In this document: positions 1 to 5,848 of the stretch, piece by piece
Layout of the letters: each line of letters begins with the position of its first letter
Position numbering within the stretch: the stretch's first letter is position 1
Source: JBBQKP01 sp038326995
GTDB taxonomy: Bacteria > Planctomycetota > Phycisphaerae > Tepidisphaerales > Tepidisphaeraceae
Direction of reading: 5' to 3'
Length of the DNA stretch: 5,977 nt
Assembly: GCA_038326995.1 (NCBI GenBank)
Contig: JBBQKP010000209.1
Coordinates: forward strand, 1 to 5,977
Program-made: the position numbers and the translations under genes
The notes under the pieces: model-generated
The model's input: the letters and a program-made list of their open reading frames with translations, nothing else
What the model was told of the DNA's origin: nothing
Database searches by the model: none

Positions 1-590
1 CCCTTTCGGTTCTGCTGATTGTTGAGGTAGTCGAGCATCGCCGGATCGCGACTGACGGCCTTCACGAACGTTCGATAGTTTCCCGCCGCATTGCGACGAA
101 GCGTCTCGTTCTGCTGCCACATCAAAAACGCGCTTCGCTCATCTCGCGCACTGGTCGTGAAATGCCCGTGCCAGAAAAAAGTCAGCTTCTCCTGCAGCGG
201 ATAAGGCCCATTGCCCATGCGCTTCATCCACCAGTCGATCGTCGCAAACATCGCCTGACGATTACTGGCCATCATCTTCTGCACCAACTCAGTACGGTCG
301 GTCGGCGAGAGATTTTTTAGCAGCGCAGTTCGCTCTGCGAACGTCCTGGGATAATCTGAGATACCCGAAAGATCAGGCACATCGGTCTTACTTTGCTCGT
401 CGGCATTGGCATCGGGAAAATCAAGAAGCTGCTCGATCGCGCGGGCCGGGCCGAGTTTCAGGACGGCATCAATCTCCTTCCGCGTTCCGCCGAAGGTGGT
501 GCGCTGCAGCAGGTGTGCCGCTCGCGTTCGGGTGAACATCTCTTTCTCATCGGGCACGAAAGGCACGAGACTGGGATGAGGTTTGGGCAT
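1..590 (-). CDS. DUF1800 domain-containing protein, N-terminal part (3' end outside window)
   Basis: The visible 196 codons match the N-terminal half of the DUF1800 family. HLLQRTTFGGT (about residues 26-36) is the family's opening motif. EKLTFFWHGHFTTS (134-147) is its most recognisable block, and DYLNNQQNRK at the cut edge corresponds to the conserved stretch ending in QNRKG. No signal peptide is visible, which is common in this family. The biochemical function is unknown; in planctomycetes these genes are typically followed by a DUF1501 gene, which here would lie beyond the left edge. The ATG at 588-590 is the first start in frame; an internal Met at 537-539 sits just before the domain and is a possible alternative. 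The leader has only a weak CCGGA, no clear Shine-Dalgarno sequence. The next gene upstream on this strand ends 549 bp away, so this is a separate transcription unit. The family is secure; the role is not. Confidence 0.92.
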   Translation of the reverse strand, partial: MPKPHPSLVPFVPDEKEMFTRTRAAHLLQRTTFGGTRKEIDAVLKLGPARAIEQLLDFPDANADEQSKTDVPDLSGISDYPRTFAERTALLKNLSPTDRTELVQKMMASNRQAMFATIDWWMKRMGNGPYPLQEKLTFFWHGHFTTSARDERSAFLMWQQNETLRRNAAGNYRTFVKAVSRDPAMLDYLNNQQNRK

Positions 591-641
591 GTTTGATTCC
601 GGATTAAATGTCCGCGGTCACCGAAGTTTCTGCCTCATGCA

Positions 642-669
642 ATTTTATTCTACCATTTATTTCGGCAAA
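642..669 (-). promoter_or_regulatory. Possible sigma70-type promoter for the DUF1800 gene
   Basis: On the minus strand TTTGCC (plus 664-669) and TAAAAT (plus 642-647) are separated by 16 bp, in an AT-rich patch within a GC-rich region. Transcription would start near 635 and leave a leader of about 45 nt. The overlapping hexamer TAGAAT, a few bases upstream, is a competing -10. Called by eye only. Confidence 0.35.
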
Positions 670-857
670 GCGACTCTGTTTTTGGGAGTCTTGCGATCCT
701 CTTTAGTACGCCCCAAGCTGTTTTTTATTGCGAGGTCGACTTCTCGCCTCGGAATTAGCACGAATTCAGGTAAAATCGGGGCAAACGCCCCGGAACAGTT
801 CAGCTTAGTAGTACGACGTCGCTGTCTCGGATTCGCCGATTGTGTCGCGGAATTCGC

Positions 858-960
858 CTTGCTTGCGGCTTCGCATCAAGGTGATAGGCTCTCACGCCAA
901 ACCCCTAAACGCGAGGTGCCCCGAACGCCAAACGTCCCGATCGCGAGGCGTCCCGATCGC
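858..960. repeat. Composite intergenic repeat, copy A (left of operon)
   Basis: It begins with CTTGCTTGCGGC (858-869), has GGTGAT at 880-885, then two diverged tandem units at 894-924 (31 bp) and 925-956 (32 bp). The units share ACGCCAAAC at their start and CGCGAGG plus CCCGA at their end. An 11-mer GTCCCGATCGC also recurs at 934-944 and 950-960, 16 bp apart. The first 23 bases can fold as a hairpin: CTTG with CAAG, TGCG with CGCA, loop GCTT. A second copy with the same internal spacing lies at 4181-4248. The repeat family is not one I can name. Confidence 0.6.
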
Positions 961-1139
961 TGTGACCGCCGTTAGTACGTTGGAAGAACTACGGGCTGTC
1001 CCGATATTTCTCCCCCCCCAAATGCCTTGATCATCCGAATCGACGGCGTCGTGCTTGCCACGCAGTGACGCCAAAGTAATTATCGCGCTCTCGGATTTGG
1101 CCTCAGGTGATTTGAGTTCGATCAGAGCTAACTCTGTTC

Positions 1140-2081
1140 TCACGCAAAATCGATCGACGCGTATCGCCAATTCGATGCATCGAAGTGCAGGCCCGGCGCG
1201 ATCGGGTGTATCAATAAATCGAAGGTCCAGCCAGGCGACATGCCGCGTAATTGCGCGAGCCGCACATTCGGATCGCGCTCGGCCATCGCCCAGCGAAGCG
1301 GGCTCGCGCCGAGTTCTCTCGCTCGCACGAGACATCGATCGAGCAGGTTTTCTGCGAGTGATTCATCCGCGACGAAGTCGAGCACATCCGCACGATTCGA
1401 GTTGCTGTGCAGCGCGCCGATGCCAAGGACGGCATACGCATAGTCACTTCCGATGATCTCGAATCGATACCGCGAGCGATACGGATGAACGTCGAGCCAC
1501 TTGTGCAATGCGCGTTGTGATTGATCGACGAAGCAGCCGTCAGTACGTACTCGCCTCCACGCGTCGGCCACTCTGGTTCCCTCTCGCGGGGCCCCGGGCG
1601 TTTCTAGCTCGGGCGGGGGCAAGGGGATCAGAAGCGGGTCAATCTTGGTTTCTGAAGTCTCAGTCGTCCACGACACGATTGTCATCGTCTTGCGAAATCC
1701 GTTCCGCGAGTACCACTTGTACGCCGGCGAATCCGGGTCTTCACGGTACACGCCCATCACCTGCGTTCCATCGGGCAGTGACGATCTCAGCAATGCCTGT
1801 AGCCGACTCCCGACGCCGCCACCTCGAAGATCAGGATGGACCGCGACGCACGTCTGGTGTGCCCACTGCACGGCGAGGTTTGAGGCGATCTTGACAGGCC
1901 GCATTTCGATCGGGATCGCGCCGACGATTGCTGTTCCGCGCGTCGCCAGGGCCGCGATCATCCCCAGCCCGTCCCACGTCACGCGATCGCGTGGCGTAAA
2001 GCCCATCGCGGCAATGAATGCGAGGATCGCGTCCGCGTCGCCGGGCCGACTCATTCGCAACTCGATCGGTTCGCCGCTCAT
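1140..2081 (-). CDS. GNAT-family N-acetyltransferase, two-part (313 aa)
   Basis: This probable acyl-CoA-dependent N-acyltransferase is the last gene of the operon. Residues about 6-135 form a GNAT domain: QTCVAVHPDLRGGGVGSRL (76-94) is motif A with the acetyl-CoA pyrophosphate-binding loop R86-GGGVG, and YKWYSRNGFRK (121-131) is the family's usual late motif. After a proline-rich linker (about 150-165), residues 180-313 look like a second, degenerate GNAT-like half without a recognisable CoA loop; it ends in a WRYASIDF strand. The ATG (2079-2081) overlaps the stop of the deacetylase gene as ATGA, and the only ribosome-binding hint is GGTG, so translation is probably coupled. The frame is open further upstream to 2309, but that part is the deacetylase gene read out of frame. 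Next to a deacetylase, it may acylate the freed amino sugar; that is inference. Confidence 0.88.
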   Translation of the reverse strand: MSGEPIELRMSRPGDADAILAFIAAMGFTPRDRVTWDGLGMIAALATRGTAIVGAIPIEMRPVKIASNLAVQWAHQTCVAVHPDLRGGGVGSRLQALLRSSLPDGTQVMGVYREDPDSPAYKWYSRNGFRKTMTIVSWTTETSETKIDPLLIPLPPPELETPGAPREGTRVADAWRRVRTDGCFVDQSQRALHKWLDVHPYRSRYRFEIIGSDYAYAVLGIGALHSNSNRADVLDFVADESLAENLLDRCLVRARELGASPLRWAMAERDPNVRLAQLRGMSPGWTFDLLIHPIAPGLHFDASNWRYASIDFA

Positions 2082-3007
2082 TTCGCACCGCGCGGCGGGA
2101 GCAGGATGCAGTCCACACGTGGGATCGACATCACATCGCAACCGGCCAACACGCTTGACGATGCCGTACTCACCGCGCCGCGGATGCCGACTTTCCTCAT
2201 CGCATTCTGCATCGTCGCGTGATCCTCCGTCGACGCGCCGCTTCCGCCGAACGGACACGCCCACCACGTCGGCGGCTTGCCCGTGATCTCCGTCAGGAAA
2301 TTTGAGCAATCGTCGATCTCCTCCGCGATCGCCGGGCCGAGTTGTTGCAGGCTCGTGTGCGTCCGCCCGTGGACCGCCAGCGTCATGCCGGCACGATGCA
2401 TCGCCCCGAGCTGGTCGCGCGATGAAAACCAGTCTCGCGACAACTGCTTTTCTGTCACCCCCGAGCGGTCGAGCATCGACAGCGCGAACTGCCGGGCAAG
2501 CTTCGGCGTCATCGACATGTTGAGCGCGTACTTGATTCGCCCGCGCGTCTGTGATTCGTAGTGATAGATCCTTTTTGCATCCTCTGCCGTTCCGAGCATG
2601 GCCGGATCTTTGCTCGCATACGCCTGCAGCGATTTCCAGATCTGCTCGTCGTCGTTGCCGAGCAGCCAGTGGACCAGGTGCGTCGTCGGCATCAGTTTTC
2701 CGCGGGCGGCGTCACTGATGATGAAAAAGACGCCGGTCAGATCGCGCCGCGCAAGCACCGGCATGACGACGTCCGCATGGTCGCGCGTTCCGTCGTCGAA
2801 GGTCAGCAGGCACGGCGGCCAGTCGGACTCTTCCCCGACACGATCGAGAAAACTCTCTGCACTGACGATCTGGTAGCGGCTCTCAAGAAAATCGAGCTGC
2901 GTATCAAACTCCGTCGACAACAATGGACGAATCCCGCCAGGAACATTTTGCATGTCCTGCCAGACATAGTGATACATCACGACCAGTGGTCGACGTGGAT
3001 CGATCAT
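2078..3007 (-). CDS. Polysaccharide deacetylase (NodB/CE4-like), 309 aa
   Basis: The family uses a divalent metal to hydrolyse N- or O-acetyl groups on glycans. VVMYHYV (9-15) is the opening strand. LLTFDDG (67-73) is motif 1, with D71 and the metal ligand D72; HGRTH (213-217) is motif 2, giving ligands H213 and H217. ACPFGG (250-255) stands where motif 3 normally has an Arg-Pro-rich turn, and the catalytic Arg is not visible there. Motifs 1 and 2 are 140 residues apart, far more than the roughly 50 of a minimal NodB domain, so there is a helical insertion at about 100-195. No signal peptide is visible, suggesting a cytoplasmic enzyme acting on a precursor. The ATG at 3005-3007 overlaps the methyltransferase stop as ATGA and has the best ribosome-binding site in the window. 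An upstream in-frame start at 3043 would add 12 residues of unrelated sequence. Confidence 0.94.
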   Translation of the reverse strand: MIDPRRPLVVMYHYVWQDMQNVPGGIRPLLSTEFDTQLDFLESRYQIVSAESFLDRVGEESDWPPCLLTFDDGTRDHADVVMPVLARRDLTGVFFIISDAARGKLMPTTHLVHWLLGNDDEQIWKSLQAYASKDPAMLGTAEDAKRIYHYESQTRGRIKYALNMSMTPKLARQFALSMLDRSGVTEKQLSRDWFSSRDQLGAMHRAGMTLAVHGRTHTSLQQLGPAIAEEIDDCSNFLTEITGKPPTWWACPFGGSGASTEDHATMQNAMRKVGIRGAVSTASSSVLAGCDVMSIPRVDCILLPPRGAK

Positions 3008-4131
3008 CGCAACCCCTTCCGCACCACGAGCATCTGCATGCAAGGCTCGCCGACGCTCGCACGCGAAACGATGGGCCTCAAGACGTGATCGAGCAACGCA
3101 ATCGCGGAGCGCTTTACGGCAAGCAGCGAATCATTATCGATCGATTGCCGCCATCGAAGCAGGTCCAGCGAGAACGGCCGCAGACCGACGTCCCACAGCC
3201 GGGTGATTTCCTGTGTGATGATCGTCTCGACCCGATCGACACGCAGCAGATGCCGAGCCAGCTTTTCATTCCACTGGTCGATCGAAAGCTGCTGTCGGCA
3301 GAAAACGCTTCGGCCTCGATCCAGGCGCAGCAACTGCTCGGCCGCGGGGCGATCGCCAATCCTCTCGGCTTCGAGCGCCGCCGGCGCGAAGACCAGCGAC
3401 GACGCATAGGCCGGCGTCATCGCGCTCAAAATGAGCTGCCCATCGTCCCGCATCACCCGTGCACACTCGGCCAGCGCGGCATCGAGCGACTCGCCCAGAT
3501 CGCGGAGCATGTTCGAGTAAATCGTCGCGATCGATCGGGCTTCCAACGGCAGATTCGTGGCGTCGGCGACTTTGACGCAGGCGAACACGCCAAGCGCCTT
3601 CGCGCGGGCGATCGCCGTCGGCTTGATGTCCAGGCCGATGTCGATTGGCGGCGCCTTCCGCTCGAATCGGACTCGGAATTGCGACGGGTCGAAGCGGTTG
3701 TAGAAATCGCTGGATGAAAGGTCCAGCCCGCCGAACGCGTCAAAGCCTTCATCGAATCGAAATCCCGAATACAGCCCGGCATGGATGCCGTCGCCACAAC
3801 CCAGATCCAGCCACGGGCCCGGCGGCGCGATCGCGCGCAATGTCATCGCTTCGCGGTATTCGATGATCGCCGTTTCCGGCCGGAGCCAGAACGCGCTCAA
3901 ATAGGCTTGCCACAAATCGACATCGACCAAATCCGCTCCACTCACATCGCGTGTCGCGTTCGACAGTTCATCGAAAAGCCGCGCAAGGCATAGCCGCTTG
4001 TCGGACTCCGAGAGATCGGCAAGATTCGCCACGCGCAGCGGATAAGAACAGCGGTCACAGAAAATCGCATCTTGGCGATTTTCCCGATCGCAAACCACAC
4101 AGCGGTTGGGGGATTTCGTGGTGATAAACAA
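3004..4131 (-). CDS. Zinc-ribbon class I SAM-dependent methyltransferase (375 aa)
   Basis: First gene of the three-gene operon. Residues 11-28 hold two CxxC knuckles (C11, C14, C25, C28) 10 residues apart, a probable structural zinc ribbon. The methyltransferase core follows: WLDLGCGDG (107-115) is motif I for S-adenosylmethionine; GLDIKPTAI with D168 looks like the acidic end of strand 2; VADATNLPL (188-196) is the adenine-side motif with D190; IYSNMLRDL (204-212) is the motif IV region; and RVMRDDGQLILS (225-236) is the usual following helix and strand. About 50 residues between motif I and D168 are extra compared with minimal enzymes. The start is a TTG (4129-4131): a stop codon lies in frame two codons upstream, and the next candidate, GTG at codon 12, would remove C11. 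No Shine-Dalgarno sequence precedes it. The acceptor is unknown; the neighbours suggest a glycan or glycolipid precursor. Confidence 0.9.
   Translation of the reverse strand: MFITTKSPNRCVVCDRENRQDAIFCDRCSYPLRVANLADLSESDKRLCLARLFDELSNATRDVSGADLVDVDLWQAYLSAFWLRPETAIIEYREAMTLRAIAPPGPWLDLGCGDGIHAGLYSGFRFDEGFDAFGGLDLSSSDFYNRFDPSQFRVRFERKAPPIDIGLDIKPTAIARAKALGVFACVKVADATNLPLEARSIATIYSNMLRDLGESLDAALAECARVMRDDGQLILSAMTPAYASSLVFAPAALEAERIGDRPAAEQLLRLDRGRSVFCRQQLSIDQWNEKLARHLLRVDRVETIITQEITRLWDVGLRPFSLDLLRWRQSIDNDSLLAVKRSAIALLDHVLRPIVSRASVGEPCMQMLVVRKGLR
3013..3020 (-). promoter_or_regulatory. Ribosome-binding site of the deacetylase gene
   Basis: GGAAGGGG on the minus strand lies 5 nt before the ATG at 3007, inside the last codons of the methyltransferase gene. 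It decides the start in favour of 3007 over 3043 and supports translational re-initiation at the overlap. Confidence 0.7.
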
Positions 4132-4417
4132 AGTCTATTAATTATCAGCAGAATTGGAAAGAACCCGCCGCCGGATCGGTCTTGCTTGCGGCATGATTTT
4201 AGGGTGATCGAATTGCACGCGAAGCGGGCCGATCGCGAGGTGTCCGCGTAGCGGCTATTGGAAATTCACGAGTTGTCGATTCACTTTCGTGGATCAACGA
4301 AGTTGCGTCCTCATATCGCTCTCCCAATCTACAAGCTATATTTTTCATTTTCATCGATCCTTATAAGTACATTAGATGCAAAGAGGTGATGGGACGCGCT
4401 CTCAACTTGATGCGAGA
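4132..4417. other. Intergenic gap upstream of the operon
   Basis: No gene is supported here. The right end of this gap (about 4320-4385) is strongly AT-rich. The left end must hold the operon promoter: TGATAAT at 4143-4149 on the minus strand is the best -10 candidate, but it has no convincing -35 and would place transcription start only a few bases before the TTG. The gap also carries repeat copy B. Confidence 0.5.
4181..4248. repeat. Composite intergenic repeat, copy B (right of operon)
   Basis: CTTGCTTGCGGC (4181-4192), then GGTGAT (4203-4208), then one 32-bp unit at 4217-4248 containing CCGATCGCGAGG. Distances from the first block to GGTGAT (22) and to the unit (36) are identical to copy A at 858, same orientation. 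The 32-bp unit aligns without gaps to the second unit of copy A with 24 of 32 bases identical by hand count. Copy B lacks the hairpin that copy A can form. Confidence 0.6.
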
Positions 4418-4573
4418 TTATATTGACCGCGTCGATGGATGCATCAACGTATTTAGTAAAACACCAGAGGCGATCCAGTCGTCAATTAGGCACAACTCAT
4501 CGCCGCGTACGATCGATTCGTGTGTAAGACAGCCGAAGCACTTGGCCGAATTATTCGCGGCCTTGCAGACCAT
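4418..4573 (-). CDS. Small cysteine-containing ORF, unrecognised (51 aa)
   Basis: I do not recognise this protein. Its ATG (4571-4573) shares one base with the TGA of the preceding ORF (TGATG), which suggests translational coupling. It has four cysteines within the first 28 residues: C3, a CFGC knuckle at C12/C15, and C28. The middle (GDELCLIDDW, about 24-33) has protein-like composition, but the last 15 codons are less convincing. The frame is also open to an upstream ATG at 4615, which would give 65 residues overlapping the neighbour by 43 bp. It may be a zinc-binding peptide, or a chance ORF following the real one. Confidence 0.35.
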   Translation of the reverse strand: MVCKAANNSAKCFGCLTHESIVRGDELCLIDDWIASGVLLNTLMHPSTRSI

Positions 4574-4938
4574 CAATCTTGCCACCGTTTCAACATCGAT
4601 TTTCCCTCTGTCCATGCGGCAACGTCGGCGATCTCTATTCCGCGGACGCTTCCCTTCGCCCTGATAGCGTCGGCGCGACTCTGAAGACGGAGCTTGACGC
4701 CCAAATCAGGACGGTAGAAAGTCCGGATGTCGATCTCACGGCCGAACAACAGGTGGACGTCGGACACGTCAACGAGCGTTCGCCGGTCGCATTGGGGCAC
4801 GTCCCACCGCGCGCCTTCCCGCGCACGATCCAATCGCTGGAGGATCAATCGCCGACTCGTCTCGCTCGGGAATGCTTCACCCAAGATCATCAGATCAATG
4901 TCTTGAGGCTCGCGGTGGGTTCGACGCTGTCCTATCAC
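4573..4938 (-). CDS. Hypothetical protein, 121 aa, GTG start
   Basis: I do not recognise the family. The GTG start (4936-4938) directly follows an in-frame TAA, and GAGG lies 7 nt upstream, one of the better ribosome-binding sites in the window. Composition is that of a soluble, charged protein: DIDLMILG (13-20) is a short hydrophobic strand with acidic residues, 25-42 looks helical, and EIDIRTFYRPDLGVKLRLQ (68-86) looks like two strands. DIDLMILG loosely recalls the Asp-x-Asp strand of nucleotidyltransferases, but the Gly-Ser signature before it is absent, so I do not assign that function. Codon composition is typical of the window's genes until about 4600. It could be a complete small protein or the C-terminal remnant of a longer gene. 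Confidence 0.5.
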   Translation of the reverse strand: MIGQRRTHREPQDIDLMILGEAFPSETSRRLILQRLDRAREGARWDVPQCDRRTLVDVSDVHLLFGREIDIRTFYRPDLGVKLRLQSRADAIRAKGSVRGIEIADVAAWTEGKSMLKRWQD

Positions 4939-4985
4939 TTATGTGCCTCTGGGTACTCTGTCTTCCAGTCAATACCTAGTAAGTC

Positions 4986-5387
4986 TTAAATTCTCTTTGT
5001 CCACAGAAGACCATATACACTCCCATAAAAAGTCGGACCAGTTCCTACCTCAAAACCGTCGAGATTTTTACTGGCCGCGCTTTTCCCGATTCCCGCTAAT
5101 TTATCTCCTTATGAATTTACAATGTTTGCATGTTGATCCAAGATGGTGTCAATTCCAGGCGGTGCGATATTGCTAGCGATATACGTGACATCCGGCCACA
5201 TAACTAGTGATTGAACTGACCATCGTTCACGATGAGTACCGTCGCTGACATTTTTAACCCTCGCATTGACCTGCGAACCTGTCGAATCAATACGAGCCGC
5301 TTGAGTGGTTAGGATGGGCTTGAGCGATGAATCCCACATCACGCACCGTTTTGATCCGATTTGCGCCGATTTGCGCCTTTTTCTCAC
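4986..5387 (-). pseudogene. Possible stop-interrupted ORF remnant
   Basis: A minus-strand frame opens with GTG at 5385-5387, meets one TAA at 5109-5111, then stays open in the same frame to a TAA at 4986-4988. Before the stop it reads sensibly (QVNARVKNVSDGT, then ERWSVQSLVMWPDVTYIASN); after it comes GFEVGTGPTFYGSVYGLLW, also protein-like. No start codon follows the internal stop, although AAGGAG lies right at it. One nonsense mutation in a 133-codon gene would explain this, but so would chance open frames in AT-richer DNA. No family recognised. Confidence 0.22.
5167..5182. promoter_or_regulatory. Palindromic site around GCTAGC
   Basis: ATAT-T-GCTAGC-G-ATAT is a 16-bp dyad with a single T/G imperfection. 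A second short dyad, CATCGT-TC-ACGATG, lies 38 bp further on at 5221-5234. Either could bind a dimeric regulator, but no promoter that they would control is evident. Confidence 0.2.
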
Positions 5388-5582
5388 CTTTTACACCCAT
5401 TCACCACCCATTTTCGCGTCTCCGGTTTTCACCTTGCTCGGCCCAACTACTAACCACCACTCGTCTTACGCCGTCGCCACTCGCCCCGGCCGACTCGAAA
5501 TGCGCACTTTGATCTCACGATTGGTGTCCGCCAGGTGTTTCAGCCTCTCATGTTCCATTCGTGTTATAGCGCATCGCGAGCG

Positions 5583-5611
5583 GCGCGCAATGACAAAGCG
5601 CGCATTGTTTT
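5583..5611 (+). terminator. Terminator-like hairpin
   Basis: GCGCGC (5583-5588) and GCGCGC (5598-5603) pair across a 9-nt loop and are followed by ATTGTTTT on the plus strand, the form of an intrinsic terminator with a short U tract. No plus-strand gene ends here, so it would either close an unseen small transcript or insulate the downstream gene at 5864. Confidence 0.3.
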
Positions 5612-5672
5612 AAGTCGCGCGTCAGCCTCATGACTTGTCGCGAACCTTATACCGCCCGACTCGCAGAACACG

Positions 5673-5790
5673 CGCCAGCAACCTGGCGGCTGGATTGCGG
5701 CAGTCCCTGCCGCCGCGTGAACGAACATCACGCTTGAACACGAAACAAACCGCCGCCTCGCAACTCAAACCGGCGTAACAACGTGACGCC
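5673..5790. other. Cluster of consecutive hairpins
   Basis: Perfect stems follow one another: CGCCAG/CTGGCG (5673-5688, loop CAAC), GCGGCAG/CTGCCGC (5697-5713, loop TCC), GCGTGA/TCACGC (5715-5733, loop 7 nt), then GGCGT/ACGCC (5772-5790, loop 9 nt). Four in about 120 bp is more than expected by eye for GC-rich spacer DNA. It could be a structured RNA, a REP-like palindromic cluster or protein-binding sites. It matches no RNA class whose signature I could check (SRP RNA, RNase P RNA, tmRNA). Confidence 0.35.
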
Positions 5791-5810
5791 CTCCAGCGCA
5801 TGTCGGCACG

Positions 5811-5840
5811 GCCCGGTTTGGAACAAGGCATAAACCCGGC
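5811..5840. promoter_or_regulatory. Operator-like dyad upstream of the membrane-protein gene
   Basis: GCCCGGTTT (5811-5819) and AAACCCGGC (5832-5840) are 9-bp arms, one C/C mismatch, with a 12-bp centre. The right arm ends 8 bp before the -10 box, so the dyad covers the position of a -35 element. A bound dimer would block or replace RNA polymerase contacts there. Confidence 0.35.
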
Positions 5841-5848
5841 TTCGCGCC

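Larger units (their letters stand above)
591..1139. other. Gene-free gap between two minus-strand transcription units
   Basis: I see no credible gene here on either strand: the ORFs crossing it have no recognisable protein features and no start signals. The right part is the 3' flank of the acetyltransferase gene and contains no obvious terminator. The gap also holds a possible promoter (642-669), a small inverted repeat GACTC/GAGTC with a 9-nt loop (672-690), the composite repeat at 858-960, and a run of eight C at 1012-1019. Confidence 0.6.

Noticed and set aside
1012..1019. Run of eight C, considered as a phase-variation tract
   Set aside because: It lies in no gene or clear promoter, so slippage would have no evident effect; noted only as a possible sequencing-error site.
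1123..1136. CAGAG/CTCTG hairpin right after the GNAT stop, considered as operon terminator
   Set aside because: Only 5 bp of stem and no T tract follows on the minus strand.
892..1335. Minus-strand open frame of 147 codons
   Set aside because: It overlaps the GNAT 3' end in another frame and continues through the intergenic repeat; no domain visible.
1645..2286. Plus-strand open frame (213 codons)
   Set aside because: Antisense to the GNAT gene and the deacetylase 3' end; Ser/Arg/Pro-rich low-complexity product typical of a shadow frame.
2082..2309. N-terminal extension of the GNAT gene to 2309
   Set aside because: These 76 codons are the deacetylase gene read in another frame; the GNAT domain begins at the ATGA overlap.
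2923..3717. Long open frame on the plus strand (264 codons)
   Set aside because: It is antisense to the methyltransferase and deacetylase genes, whose products have clear catalytic motifs; the plus-strand product is Arg-rich with no recognisable motif.
4386..4664. Plus-strand open frame starting GTG-ATG behind AGAGG
   Set aside because: The spacing to the start is too short for a ribosome-binding site, the product has no recognisable features, and it lies antisense to the better supported 4418-4938 pair.
4573..4938. Nucleotidyltransferase assignment for the 121-aa ORF
   Set aside because: DIDLMILG resembles the Asp-x-Asp strand, but the preceding Gly-Ser helix signature is missing and the rest does not fit the fold.
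5628..5831. Minus-strand open frame across the hairpin cluster
   Set aside because: Arg/Cys-rich product with no start signal; the DNA is better described as structured spacer.
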